Source of the DNA: Microbacterium sp. SLBN-146
GTDB taxonomy: Bacteria; Actinomycetota; Actinomycetes; Actinomycetales; Microbacteriaceae
DNA: 64,000 nucleotides
NCBI RefSeq assembly: GCF_006715145.1
Contig: NZ_VFMR01000001.1
Span: forward strand, 2,356,001-2,420,000
Direction: 5' to 3'
Shown here: one piece after another, positions 56,586 to 64,000 of the stretch
How the letters are laid out: every line of letters starts with the position of its first letter
Numbering within the stretch: position 1 is the first letter of the stretch
The notes under the pieces: model-generated
The model's input: the letters and a program-made list of their open reading frames with translations, nothing else
What the model was told of the DNA's origin: nothing
Databases searched by the model: none
Position numbers and translations under genes: made by a program

Positions 56586-56658
56586 GCCCCCGTAGCCCAA
56601 TGGCAGAGGCAGGCGACTTAAAATCGCTCCAGTGTCAGTTCGAGTCTGACCGGGGGTA
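56586..56658 (+). tRNA. tRNA with anticodon TAA (Leu-type anticodon, class I shape)
   Basis: A 73-base cloverleaf. Acceptor GCCCCCG (56586-56592) pairs with CGGGGGT (56651-56657; first pair G-U); D stem GCC/GGC; anticodon stem GGCGA/TCGCT (outer pair G-U) around loop CTTAAAA, anticodon TAA at 56619-56621; variable loop only five bases (56629-56633); T stem GTCAG/CTGAC with loop TTCGAGT; discriminator A, no encoded CCA. UAA reads UUA leucine codons, but bacterial tRNA-Leu normally has a long variable arm, which this lacks. Confidence 0.88.
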
Positions 56659-56690
56659 CATGCTCGCCGATCGACGCGGCGCTGATCTCG

Positions 56691-56861
56691 CTACTTGTTG
56701 GTGCGACCGTGCGGTGTCGGGACGTTGATCGTCGACGTCGTGCGACGACAGGCCTCGCACGTGACCAGGGCGATGGTCGCCGTCGTCGATGCGCCGGCGG
56801 GAGCGGCGCCGCAGGCGGGCCGTGTCGTCCCGGCGGCGGTGTAGTGAACGTGTCCTGGCAT
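56691..56861 (-). CDS. Small Cys-containing protein (zinc-ribbon-like), 56 residues
   Basis: A 56-residue frame: MPGHVHYTAAGTTRPACGAA, then a spacer, LVTCEACRRTT and a Lys end. The HY-x8-10-ACG and VTCxxCRR pattern is like small zinc-binding proteins common in actinobacteria and their phages. An in-frame GTG at 56891 could add ten residues (VTRVVRFHER). No ribosome site is clear for either start. It is divergent from the PLP-enzyme gene and convergent with the UAA tRNA. Confidence 0.6.
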   Translation of the reverse strand: MPGHVHYTAAGTTRPACGAAPAGASTTATIALVTCEACRRTTSTINVPTPHGRTNK

Positions 56862-56921
56862 GCGTTCATGGAACCGCACGACGCGCGTCACCGCAACGGG
56901 TCCCGGGCACGGCGCTCCACA

Positions 56922-56927
56922 TAGGCT
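56922..56927 (+). promoter_or_regulatory. Candidate -10 (TAGGCT) before a leader ORF
   Basis: TAGGCT lies seven bases before ATG 56935, so a leaderless transcript would begin with a nine-codon ORF rather than with the PLP-enzyme gene. Confidence 0.45.
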
Positions 56928-56934
56928 GGTGCCC

Positions 56935-56964
56935 ATGCGCGCCCCCTCGGAATGTTGCCCATGA
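56935..56964 (+). CDS. Candidate leaderless leader peptide MRAPSECCP
   Basis: ATG 56935 opens a nine-codon ORF, MRAPSECCP, whose TGA (56962-56964) overlaps the downstream ATG 56961 in ATGA. It sits seven bases after a TAGGCT box. Two consecutive Cys codons next to a Pro and stop resemble the Cys-sensing leaderless leader ORFs known in mycobacteria, although those have longer Cys runs. It could also be chance. Confidence 0.4.
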   Translation: MRAPSECCP

Positions 56965-58190
56965 GTCTCGAGCTTGTCGGACGTGCGCCGACAGGGGAGA
57001 CCTGGCGCCGGCCCGCCGACCACTGGCGCTCGCTGACGGAGGCTGTCGCGGGCATCTCCGGTCCCGTCGCGGCGATAGACGTCCCTGCCCTCCGCCACAA
57101 TGCGCTGGACATGCTGGTGCGCGCAGCAGGCGTCCCCATCCGCGTCGCGAGCAAGTCGGTCCGCGTCCGCGACGTGCTCGACGCCGTCCTGGCGATTCCC
57201 GGGTATCGCGGGATCCTCGCCTTCACACTCCCCGAGGCGCTCTGGCTCGCGCGTGATCACGACGACATCGTGCTCGGCTACCCGACGGTGGATCGGGAGG
57301 CGATCGCGCACCTCGCCGCCGACGAGGAGGCCGCCGCGCGCATCACCCTCATGATCGACGACGTCGCACACCTGGACATCGTTGACGCCGTTGTGCCCGC
57401 GCGGAACCGGCCCCGCCTCCGGGTCGCGATCGATGCCGACGCCTCGTGGCGTGCGCCCGGTCTCGGTCACATCGGGGTTCGTCGCTCGCCGGTGCATGAG
57501 CCTTCCGATGTCGTGGACCTCGCTCGGCGCGTCATCGCCCGGCCGGGTTTCGATCTCGTCGGCCTCATGATGTACGAAGCTCAGATCGCCGGGCAGGGGG
57601 ATGCGACCGGATCCGGCGACGCCGTCGTGCGGTGGATGCAACGACGTTCCGGGACGGAATTGCTCGAGAGGCGCGCGGCGATCGTCGCCGCCCTCCGCGA
57701 CGTCGCCATGCTCGAGTTCGTGAACGGCGGCGGCACGGGCTCGCTGGAGCTCACGGCATCCGATCAGGCGGTCACGGAACTGACGGCAGGAAGCGGACTT
57801 CTCGCGGGCCACCTCTTCGACGGATACCGTGCGTTCACCCCCGCCCCCGCGGCGGCCTTCTCTCTCGAAGTGGTCCGAAAGCCCCTCCCGGACATCGCGA
57901 CCGTCCTCGGCGGCGGATGGATCGCCTCGGGCCCCGCAGTGGCGTCGCGTCAGCCTCTCCCCGTCTGGCCGTCAGGGCTGCGCACGCTCGCGCGAGAGGG
58001 GGCCGGCGAAGTGCAGACGCCGCTCCAGGGCGATCGGGCGCGCACGCTCGCCGTCGGCGACCGTGTGTGGTTCCGGCATGCCAAGAGCGGCGAACTCGCC
58101 GAACGCGTCGACCGCTACGTGCTGGTCGAGGGCGGGCAGGTCGTCGGCGAGGCGCCGACCTATCGCGGCGAAGGAAGGACGTTCCTGTGA
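56961..58190 (+). CDS. PLP-dependent amino acid deaminase/aldolase (fold type III)
   Basis: A ~409-residue enzyme with an alanine-racemase-type N-terminal barrel; the PLP lysine is Lys65 in RVASKSVRV. FVNGGGTGSLELTASDQ supplies the phosphate-binding Gly motif, and the C-terminal domain with WFRHAKSGELAER resembles D-serine dehydratase/D-threonine aldolase. It probably acts on a D-amino acid or beta-hydroxy amino acid. ATG 56961 overlaps the leader-ORF stop; ATG 56952 (MLPMSLE) is an in-frame alternative. Its stop overlaps the lactone-oxidase start (GTGA). Confidence 0.82.
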   Translation: MSLELVGRAPTGETWRRPADHWRSLTEAVAGISGPVAAIDVPALRHNALDMLVRAAGVPIRVASKSVRVRDVLDAVLAIPGYRGILAFTLPEALWLARDHDDIVLGYPTVDREAIAHLAADEEAAARITLMIDDVAHLDIVDAVVPARNRPRLRVAIDADASWRAPGLGHIGVRRSPVHEPSDVVDLARRVIARPGFDLVGLMMYEAQIAGQGDATGSGDAVVRWMQRRSGTELLERRAAIVAALRDVAMLEFVNGGGTGSLELTASDQAVTELTAGSGLLAGHLFDGYRAFTPAPAAAFSLEVVRKPLPDIATVLGGGWIASGPAVASRQPLPVWPSGLRTLAREGAGEVQTPLQGDRARTLAVGDRVWFRHAKSGELAERVDRYVLVEGGQVVGEAPTYRGEGRTFL

Positions 58191-59497
58191 CGCGTCCCGG
58201 AGGCGCATGGGAGAACTGGGCGCGCACGGCGAGGATCCGTCCGCAGCGCGTGGAATACCCGCCGACGACGTCCGCCGTCCAGCGCGCCGTCGTCGCCGCC
58301 GCGCGACGCGGGATGCGCGTCAAGGCCGTCGGATCCGGGCACAGCTTCACGGACATCGCTGCAGCTCCCGATGTCCTCCTCGAGTTGGAGGATCTCACGG
58401 GTCTCGTGCGCGTCGACCGCGATCGCGCACGCGTAACGTTGCGGGCGGGCACGCGCCTGCACCAGATCCCACGGCTGCTCGCGCCCTACGGCCTCGCGAT
58501 GGCGAACCTCGGCGATATCGACCGACAATCGATCTCGGGAGCCGTGTCCACCGGCACCCACGGGACGGGCGCGCGTTTCGGTGGCATCGCGACGCAGATC
58601 GTCGGACTGCGGCTCGTGACAGCGACGGGCGATCTGCTGGACATCGACGAGGAGAACCATCCCGAGCTTCTTCCCGCGGTCGCTGTCGGGCTGGGGGCGA
58701 TGGGCATCATCGTCGAGGTGACCCTGCAGTGCGTGCCGGCGTTCCTCCTCCACGCGGTCGAGCGTCCGGACCCGCTCGCCGATGTACTCGATGGACTGGA
58801 AGCGCGGGCAGCCGCCGATCACTTCGAGTTCTATTGGTTTCCGCACACAGATGTCGCTTTGACGAAGACGGACACGCGTCTCCCCGAGAGCGCCGTCCGA
58901 CGACCGCTCCGTCCGGTCGGCAGATGGATCGACGAGACTCTGCTCGCGAACGGCGTCTATCGCGTGGCGTGCGCCGCGGGCATGGCCGTCCCCGCCATCA
59001 CCCCGCCGTTCTCGCGACTTGCCGTGCGGCTGACGGGCGACCGCGAGTACACCGACCGCTCTGCCCGTGTTCTGACGCAGAGACGCACGGTGCGATTCCG
59101 CGAGATGGAGTACGCCCTCCCGGCCGCGCAGGTCGCACCGGCGTTCCGTGAGGTGCGTGATCTCATCGCCGACCGCGGATGGCGTATCTCGTTTCCCATC
59201 GAGGTGCGCTTCACGGCAGCCGACGAGCTGTGGATGTCGACGGCATACGGCCGGGAGTCCGGCTATATCGCCGTGCACCGCTACTTCCGCGAGGATTCGA
59301 CGGAGTACTTCGGTGCCGTCGAGGAGATCATGTTGGCCCACGAGGGTCGTCCGCACTGGGGAAAGCTGCACACGCAGGATGCGGCGTCCCTCCGCCAGCG
59401 GTACCCGAGATTCGAGGATTTCACGGCACTTCGTGACCGCCTCGACCCCGAGCGGACGTTCTCGAACGACTATCTCGCCCGCGTCCTCGGTGAGTAG
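58187..59497 (+). CDS. D-arabinono-1,4-lactone oxidase-type FAD oxidoreductase
   Basis: A 436-residue FAD oxidase of the aldonolactone oxidase family. FAD domain: KAVGSGHSFTDIA (His for covalent flavin), VTLRAGTRLHQIP and ISGAVSTGTHGTGARFGG; C-terminal ALO domain: FEFYWFPHTDVAL, EVRFTAADELWMS and HWGKLHT near the end. Known members oxidise sugar lactones or alditols; here substrate is uncertain. GTG 58187 has GAAGGAAGGA upstream and overlaps the PLP-enzyme stop, implying coupled synthesis. Confidence 0.88.
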   Translation: MTRPGGAWENWARTARIRPQRVEYPPTTSAVQRAVVAAARRGMRVKAVGSGHSFTDIAAAPDVLLELEDLTGLVRVDRDRARVTLRAGTRLHQIPRLLAPYGLAMANLGDIDRQSISGAVSTGTHGTGARFGGIATQIVGLRLVTATGDLLDIDEENHPELLPAVAVGLGAMGIIVEVTLQCVPAFLLHAVERPDPLADVLDGLEARAAADHFEFYWFPHTDVALTKTDTRLPESAVRRPLRPVGRWIDETLLANGVYRVACAAGMAVPAITPPFSRLAVRLTGDREYTDRSARVLTQRRTVRFREMEYALPAAQVAPAFREVRDLIADRGWRISFPIEVRFTAADELWMSTAYGRESGYIAVHRYFREDSTEYFGAVEEIMLAHEGRPHWGKLHTQDAASLRQRYPRFEDFTALRDRLDPERTFSNDYLARVLGE

Positions 59498-59580
59498 CGC
59501 CTGTGAGAGTTCGCGCTCACCCTCGTAGGCGCGATGCCCATGGCTAGGATGAGGGGAACGTTCGAACGGAGTATGTAGCT

Positions 59581-60150
59581 ATGTGGGAATGGCTCATTCC
59601 GGTCCTCATCGTCGTGGCAGTCGTCATCATCGCAGGCATCTACCTGTGGGCGACCTACAACTCGCTCGTTCAACTCAACGTGCGAGTCGACGAGGCCTGG
59701 AGCGATATCACGGTGCAGCTGAAGCGACGCGCCGATCTACTGCCGAACCTCATCGAGTCGGTGAAGGGGTACGCGGCGCACGAGAAGGCGGTCTTCGAGA
59801 ACGTCACTCGCGCACGTGCCGAGTCGCTGACGGCGACGACTCCCGCCGAGGCAGGGGTCGCCGAGGGACACATGCAGCAGGCGCTCAAGTCGCTGTTCGC
59901 TGTGGCCGAGGCATACCCGCAGCTCCAGGCCAGTCAGAACTTCCTTCAGCTGCAGCAGTCGATCGTCGACACTGAGGACAAGATCCAGGCGTCGCGCCGG
60001 TTCTACAACGGCGGGGTCCGGGAACTGAACACCAAGATCAAGGTCTTCCCGAACAACCTCTTCGCCCGAAACCTCGGCTTCCGCGAGCGCGAGTTCTTCG
60101 AAGTCGTGGATGGCGCCGCGATCTCGGAACCGCCCCGCGTGCAGTTCTGA
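59581..60150 (+). CDS. LemA family protein
   Basis: A 189-residue protein with one N-terminal TM (about 4-25) and a four-helix bundle. LemA motifs: YNSLVQLNVRVDEAWSDITVQLKRRADLLPNLIESVKGYAAHEKAVFENVT, AVAEAYPQLQASQNFLQLQ and FYNGGVRELNTKIKVFPNNLFA. Function is unknown; it is often followed by a DUF2207 membrane protein or HtpX, which are absent here. GGAG lies 11 bases before ATG 59581. It is followed by a 30-base tandem repeat and a terminator. Confidence 0.92.
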   Translation: MWEWLIPVLIVVAVVIIAGIYLWATYNSLVQLNVRVDEAWSDITVQLKRRADLLPNLIESVKGYAAHEKAVFENVTRARAESLTATTPAEAGVAEGHMQQALKSLFAVAEAYPQLQASQNFLQLQQSIVDTEDKIQASRRFYNGGVRELNTKIKVFPNNLFARNLGFREREFFEVVDGAAISEPPRVQF

Positions 60151-60206
60151 GCGGAGCTCGCCTGGCAGCCATCCGGCTGCGATGGACGGTCGCATCTCGA
60201 TACGCG

Positions 60207-60326
60207 CTTCGCGCTACTCGATGAGCGGTGGGGGTGCTTCGCGCTACTCGATGAGCGGTGGGGCCGCTTCGCTCTGCTCGATGAGCGGTGGGGGAGCTTC
60301 TCGCTCGCCGATGAGCGTGCGGCGTC
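60207..60326. repeat. 30-base tandem repeat, ~4 copies
   Basis: Units at 60207-60236, 60237-60266, 60267-60296 and a degenerate 60297-60326, each CTTCGCGCTACTCGATGAGC plus GGTGGGGGTG-like. Preceded by TCTCGATACGCG, typical of a dispersed Micrococcales intergenic repeat. Otherwise the gap 60151-60409 holds only the terminator. Confidence 0.85.
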
Positions 60327-60356
60327 CGCGTCCATTTCCGATCCCATCCCAACGAG

Positions 60357-60388
60357 ATCGGGGGCCCCGCTGACGCGGGGCCCCCGAT
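60357..60388. terminator. Perfect 14-bp bidirectional hairpin
   Basis: ATCGGGGGCCCCGC, loop TGAC, GCGGGGCCCCCGAT. It lies between the convergent LemA and peptidase genes and can serve both strands. No U tract on either side. Confidence 0.8.
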
Positions 60389-60409
60389 GGGGTGAAGTGG
60401 AAACCGTGC

Positions 60410-62920
60410 CTAGGCGGCAGGCGCCACCAGGGTGAACTGGACCGTCGTGGTGTTGCCCGCGACGTCGTACACGACGAGCGTGTTCGCGCCGAGGGTGCCG
60501 CCGAAGGTTCCGGGCTTGACGAAGTTGACATCGGACCACGGGTTGTTGCTGAGGTCCTTGACGACGCCGTTGAGCGTCACCTTGTCGATCTTCTGCGCGT
60601 CATAGAGCTTGAAGCTCACGAGCGAGTAGGTCCCGTCGGCACCCTTGGTCTCGCTCGCCCCGGTCTTGATCGTCACGGTCGGTGCCGTGGCGTCGAGGGT
60701 GACCGTGAACTCCCGAGTGACCGAGACGTTGCCCGCGACATCCTGAGCGTTGTATCGGATCTGATACGTGCCGTCCGGCAGCGAGACCGACGCCACGTGG
60801 CTGACAGCGGTCGCGCCGTTGCCGGCGGTCTGCGTCGACTTCACGAGCGTTCCGTTGCGGTACACGTTCGCCACGACACGGTCGAGACCGATGTTGTCCG
60901 TCGCGTCCACCTGGATGTCGAGGGACTTCAGCGGTCCGGCCGACGTCGGCGACACGAGGGCCGTTTCGGGCTTGACGGTCTCGGCGGGGATGCCGAGTCC
61001 ACCAGATGCGTAGGCTGCGCGCGCCCCGCCGACGACGGGAAGCGAGATCGCCGAGGTGAGCGCGTCGAGCGTCACCGTCGCGTTGGGCGAGCCGGCGACG
61101 AAGCCCGAGAGGTTCGTCGAGACGACGACGCCGATGCGCGAGCCCGCCTTGAAGACGTAGTCATAGGGCTCCATCTTCCAGTCGAAGTCGTACTTCTGGC
61201 CGGGGACCACGTTCGTGGCCGCCCCATCGGCGAGGGACTCGCGGTTCGACGAGTCGAGCACACCGCGCGAGAGGCGCCAGTACGACGATTCGGTCGAACG
61301 ACGCTCGACCTCGAGGTAGCAGGCGTTGTCGAACTGCGTCTCCGCGCCCCAGCAGGTGCGGTTCGTCGTGTTCTGGATGCCGTCACCGGGCGAGCGCGGC
61401 GTGCGGAACGCCGTGCTGTAGTCGACGAGCAGAGCCGACAGGTTCGACTGCTCCTGGCTCAGCGAGGCATCGAGCTTGACGATCGGCGTGCCCGAGATGC
61501 GCAGGTCCTGCGTCAGCGGCTGCGAGAGCAGGACGAGACGGTTGGCCTGCGGAGCCTCCGGGTTGTTCGCGAGTGCACCCTCGGACGGCGAGTTCGACCC
61601 TCCGACGATCTGCAGCGTCGAGGCGCCTTCGACGGGGCGGAAGCCGAGGCTTCCCGCGGTGCCGGACGTCGTGCCGCTGAGGCTCAGGTCGACGTACTCG
61701 GTGCCCGGTGCGGGCCAGGAGGCCTCGTCGACGTACTCGGACGGACCGAACTCGACGGTCGACTGCGGCTCGTTCATGATGCCGTTGTCGATGCCCTGCA
61801 GCCAGTAGTCGTACCAACGGTGCAGTGTGTCGACCCACACGTCGCGACGGAACTCGAAGGGATCGATGTGTCCGAGGCGGGGGAGCCACACCTTGCGCGG
61901 GACGTCACGCTCGGACAGGGCCTGCCAGTAGTCGGCGAACTGGCTCATGCGGACGTTGTCGTCGTTGAGGCCGTGGATCGCGAAGACCGAGGCCTTCACG
62001 TTGTCGACATCGAGCACGTAGTTCCGCTCGTCCCAGAAGGGGTTGTAGTCGCCCGTCTCGTCGCCGTCGATGGCGTTGAGGTTCTCTCGCACGGGCGCGC
62101 ACAGTGCGCGTCGCTCGGGGTTGGTGACCGTGTTCGAAAGGCTCGCCGGGTAGTTGGTGTTGTGGCGGATTCCGTTCGTGCGCGAGTAGCGGTACCAGTC
62201 GCTGATGGCATCGATCGGAACGATCGTCGTGAGGCCCTCGACGCCCGTGGCTGCGACGCCGTTGGCGAGAGTGCCGTCATAGGACTTGCCGATCATGGCG
62301 GACTTCCCGGTGTGCCACGTCGCCAGGACCGGGTCGCCTGCGGCGTTGTGACCCGGAACCCGGCCGTTGAGCCAGTCCACGACGACCTTCATGCTCTGGA
62401 TGTCGCCGGCTCCACCGTGGAGGGGGCAGCCGGTGGAAAAGCCCGTGCCGTTCATCTGCGCGTGGATGACGGCATATCCGCGCGGCACGAAGTAGTTGTC
62501 GTAGTAGAGCGGGAAGAGGTCGGTGACACCGTCTCCATCGAGGTCCTGCAGCCGCTGGGATTCGTTGCCACGGCCGAGCGTCGTGAAGTACGGGCTCGGG
62601 TCGATGATGGCCGGCACCTTCAGCGACGCGGCGGTTTCAGCGGGGCGGATGATGTCGATCGCGGTGACGTCGGTGACACCGTCGAGATCCTGGTCGACGC
62701 CCTCGACCGGGATGTAGACGCGCTCGCGGATGGCGCTCGCGTAGTCGGAGAACGGCTGCGTCTTACCGTCGACGACGGGGATCGCGGGGTCGGGAGCCGC
62801 GACGGCGGCGTTGGGGGAGAGAACGGTGACAGCGAGGGCTGCGACCGTCACGAGGGCGGCGATCGAGCGCTTTCGGCGCGCGACACCGCGCGAGGCGGGT
62901 TCGGATGGAGAGTGCATCAT
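60410..62920 (-). CDS. Secreted Xaa-Pro dipeptidyl-peptidase-like (S15/CocE) hydrolase
   Basis: An 836-residue exported protein. Signal peptide 1-41 (ends AVA-AP). S15/CocE catalytic core: Ser213 in GKSYDGTLANG, Asp320 in HGLNDDNV and His351 in RLGHIDP, followed by the PepX C-terminal jelly-roll (about 430-610) and one or two Ig-like domains rich in DATxNI/DVAGN motifs. Two DxDxDGxxD calcium-loop motifs lie at 76-84 and 126-134, unusual before the catalytic serine. It probably cleaves Xaa-Pro dipeptides or esters outside the cell. ATG 62917 is an equal alternative start. Confidence 0.88.
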   Translation of the reverse strand: MMHSPSEPASRGVARRKRSIAALVTVAALAVTVLSPNAAVAAPDPAIPVVDGKTQPFSDYASAIRERVYIPVEGVDQDLDGVTDVTAIDIIRPAETAASLKVPAIIDPSPYFTTLGRGNESQRLQDLDGDGVTDLFPLYYDNYFVPRGYAVIHAQMNGTGFSTGCPLHGGAGDIQSMKVVVDWLNGRVPGHNAAGDPVLATWHTGKSAMIGKSYDGTLANGVAATGVEGLTTIVPIDAISDWYRYSRTNGIRHNTNYPASLSNTVTNPERRALCAPVRENLNAIDGDETGDYNPFWDERNYVLDVDNVKASVFAIHGLNDDNVRMSQFADYWQALSERDVPRKVWLPRLGHIDPFEFRRDVWVDTLHRWYDYWLQGIDNGIMNEPQSTVEFGPSEYVDEASWPAPGTEYVDLSLSGTTSGTAGSLGFRPVEGASTLQIVGGSNSPSEGALANNPEAPQANRLVLLSQPLTQDLRISGTPIVKLDASLSQEQSNLSALLVDYSTAFRTPRSPGDGIQNTTNRTCWGAETQFDNACYLEVERRSTESSYWRLSRGVLDSSNRESLADGAATNVVPGQKYDFDWKMEPYDYVFKAGSRIGVVVSTNLSGFVAGSPNATVTLDALTSAISLPVVGGARAAYASGGLGIPAETVKPETALVSPTSAGPLKSLDIQVDATDNIGLDRVVANVYRNGTLVKSTQTAGNGATAVSHVASVSLPDGTYQIRYNAQDVAGNVSVTREFTVTLDATAPTVTIKTGASETKGADGTYSLVSFKLYDAQKIDKVTLNGVVKDLSNNPWSDVNFVKPGTFGGTLGANTLVVYDVAGNTTTVQFTLVAPAA

Positions 62921-63105
62921 GTTTCCTGCATAGCGGCACTCGGGGGGTCACCGCCACCATAGAGTGCAATGTCACCAGAAAGTTACGCGGCCGCCGATCT
63001 GTCACAGGACGTTTACCTCGTCGGTGAGATGTGTCACATGCGTGTCATCTGGAACCGACAGACTGCGCTTCCCGATAGTGATACTCAGCGTCAGCCCCCG
63101 TGCCG

Positions 63106-64000
63106 TCAGTCGACGACGAGAGCCATCGCGTCGGAGGCGAACTCGACTGTTCCGCGGAGCGCCCAATCATCGGCGCGGTAGGTGAACGACGCGGCGCCGC
63201 CGTCCCGTCCGACACCCGATGCGGTCGCGGCGATGACGCCGCCGGTCGCCGCGAACGACTGACCGTCGGGTGCGAGCGCGACGACCGGCGGGGCCTCGAT
63301 GCGAAAGGCGATCGCGTCCAGACGGGCCAGATCAGCCGCCCAGGGAACCCGCAGTCCGCAGTCGTCGGGCACGGCGTCGGTGGCCTCCGCACACCCCGCC
63401 GCGTACGCGTCCAGCTGCCGCTGAGCGAGCGCCGTCGCCTCCGGCGTGAGAGTCGGCTCGAGGGAGAGCGCCACCGAGTCGGGGCTCGTGACGGCGACTT
63501 CGGATCCTCCGGCGAGGATGCCGACAGGCATGGGTTCCACGGGGTAGACGGCAGGGAGGAGTCGCACGGAGAGTGCGGTGACAGCGTCCCCCACTCGGAC
63601 GGCATCGCCGAGAGTCGTGGACACCTCGAGCGATCCGAGCTCGTCGACGTCGAGCTCCCAGCCGTCGTCCGCGCGCGCGAGAACGAAACCTAGCGTCCGT
63701 CGCTCGCCGCCGAGCCGGACGTTCGCCTCGACGCGCTGCGCGCCGTCGCGCACCTCGCCCACGGTGTAGTCGTAGTCTTCGATGTATCCCGTCGCTCCGG
63801 CGAAGGCGGCGCTGAGATGCTCGGTGTCGCTCGCGTCGGGCAGGAAGCGCTCGACCGCGGCGACGTCACCGTCGGCGAGTGCCGCGAGGTATCTCCCGGC
63901 CGCGTCTTCGGCAGACTCCGGTCTCGTGACCATCCACGCCGCCACGGCACCCGCCGCGGCAGCAACCGCGACGATGCCGGCCGCTACTCCGATCACCGCG
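63106..64000 (-). CDS. Membrane-anchored hypothetical protein (partial at window edge)
   Basis: At least 296 residues from a GTG at 63996, but the frame is open to the window edge so the true start may lie beyond. A TM segment at about 3-23 is followed by DAAGRYLAALADGDVAAVERFL, a short helical repeat seen in many actinobacterial anchored proteins, then beta-rich sequence with two Cys (about 201-214) and no recognised domain. It is probably extracytoplasmic. It reads toward the peptidase on the same strand with a 185-base gap. Confidence 0.7.
   Translation of the reverse strand, partial: AVIGVAAGIVAVAAAAGAVAAWMVTRPESAEDAAGRYLAALADGDVAAVERFLPDASDTEHLSAAFAGATGYIEDYDYTVGEVRDGAQRVEANVRLGGERRTLGFVLARADDGWELDVDELGSLEVSTTLGDAVRVGDAVTALSVRLLPAVYPVEPMPVGILAGGSEVAVTSPDSVALSLEPTLTPEATALAQRQLDAYAAGCAEATDAVPDDCGLRVPWAADLARLDAIAFRIEAPPVVALAPDGQSFAATGGVIAATASGVGRDGGAASFTYRADDWALRGTVEFASDAMALVVD

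Noticed and set aside
60110..60373. + strand frame with ten-residue ASRYSMSGGG-like repeats
   Set aside because: The repeat comes from the 30-base tandem DNA unit; there is no ribosome site and the frame crosses the terminator.

Overview
The window is about 70% G+C with dense, frequently overlapping genes, many GTG starts and many -10-like hexamers placed 6-7 bases before a start codon. It looks like a chromosomal segment of a high-GC actinobacterium, most likely Microbacteriaceae (Microbacterium-like). This taxon call is an inference from gene content (two DUF222/HNH '13E12' genes, DUF501, a subtilisin-like protease with a C-terminal membrane anchor, the metG-tatD-rsmA-ispE, glmU-prs, rplY-pth-mfd and eno-divIC-DUF501 orders) and from base composition; no rRNA is present to confirm it. 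I see no CRISPR array, insertion sequence, prophage or plasmid function.

The backbone is a housekeeping series read mostly on the + strand: metG (3' end), tatD, rsmA, ispE, an ABC-F ATPase, tRNA-Gln, glmU, prs, rplY, pth, mfd, nhaA, mazG, hisS, eno, divIC-like, DUF501, a subtilase, ndh and a tRNA with anticodon UAA. Accessory genes interrupt it, often on the - strand and often overlapping a housekeeping gene tail to tail by 20-55 bases. 1.06-3.8 kb: two MFS transporters. 4.8-8.6 kb: a metallophosphoesterase, an orphan Stealth sugar-phosphate transferase and an aldo/keto reductase. 12.6-17.1 kb: a DUF222/HNH protein, then a - strand run of MarR regulator, flavin monooxygenase, DUF427 and ABM-domain protein. 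19.8-23.4 kb: a compact operon of an FMN-binding lipoprotein, ApbE flavin transferase, MOSC protein and a membrane NqrB/RnfD-like protein fused to a ferredoxin-NADP reductase module, which reads as an extracytoplasmic flavin-based electron-transfer system. 23.4-28.0 kb: a two-component system divergent from a MacB/FtsX-type ABC exporter, with repeated CTATG boxes between them. 28.0-32.6 kb: NAD-epimerase, FAD oxidoreductase, VanZ protein, 6-phosphogluconate dehydrogenase and an unlisted 42-residue membrane peptide. 38.4-44.5 kb: epoxide hydrolase, a second DUF222/HNH protein, a gamma-carbonic-anhydrase-like protein and PEP carboxylase. 47.9-51.3 kb: SGNH hydrolase, an NSS-type transporter with its MetS-like small subunit, and an O-methyltransferase. 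56.7-64 kb: a Cys-containing small protein, a PLP-enzyme/lactone-oxidase pair, LemA, a secreted S15-type peptidase and a membrane-anchored protein running off the window.

The most interesting signals are: a class I tRNA (five-base variable loop) with anticodon UAA, together with the only UUA codon I noticed (in ppc); the flavinylation/electron-transfer operon; glmU starting one base after tRNA-Gln; a perfect hairpin enclosing the start codon of the divIC-like gene; a possible leaderless nine-codon leader ORF ending in Cys-Cys-Pro before the PLP enzyme; and a recurring leaderless-promoter signature that fixes about a dozen start sites, including two divergent -10 elements sharing one CCTAGG. 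No gap without a gene exceeds 300 bases; the longest are 32596-32886 (structured rplY leader) and 60151-60409 (tandem repeat and terminator).
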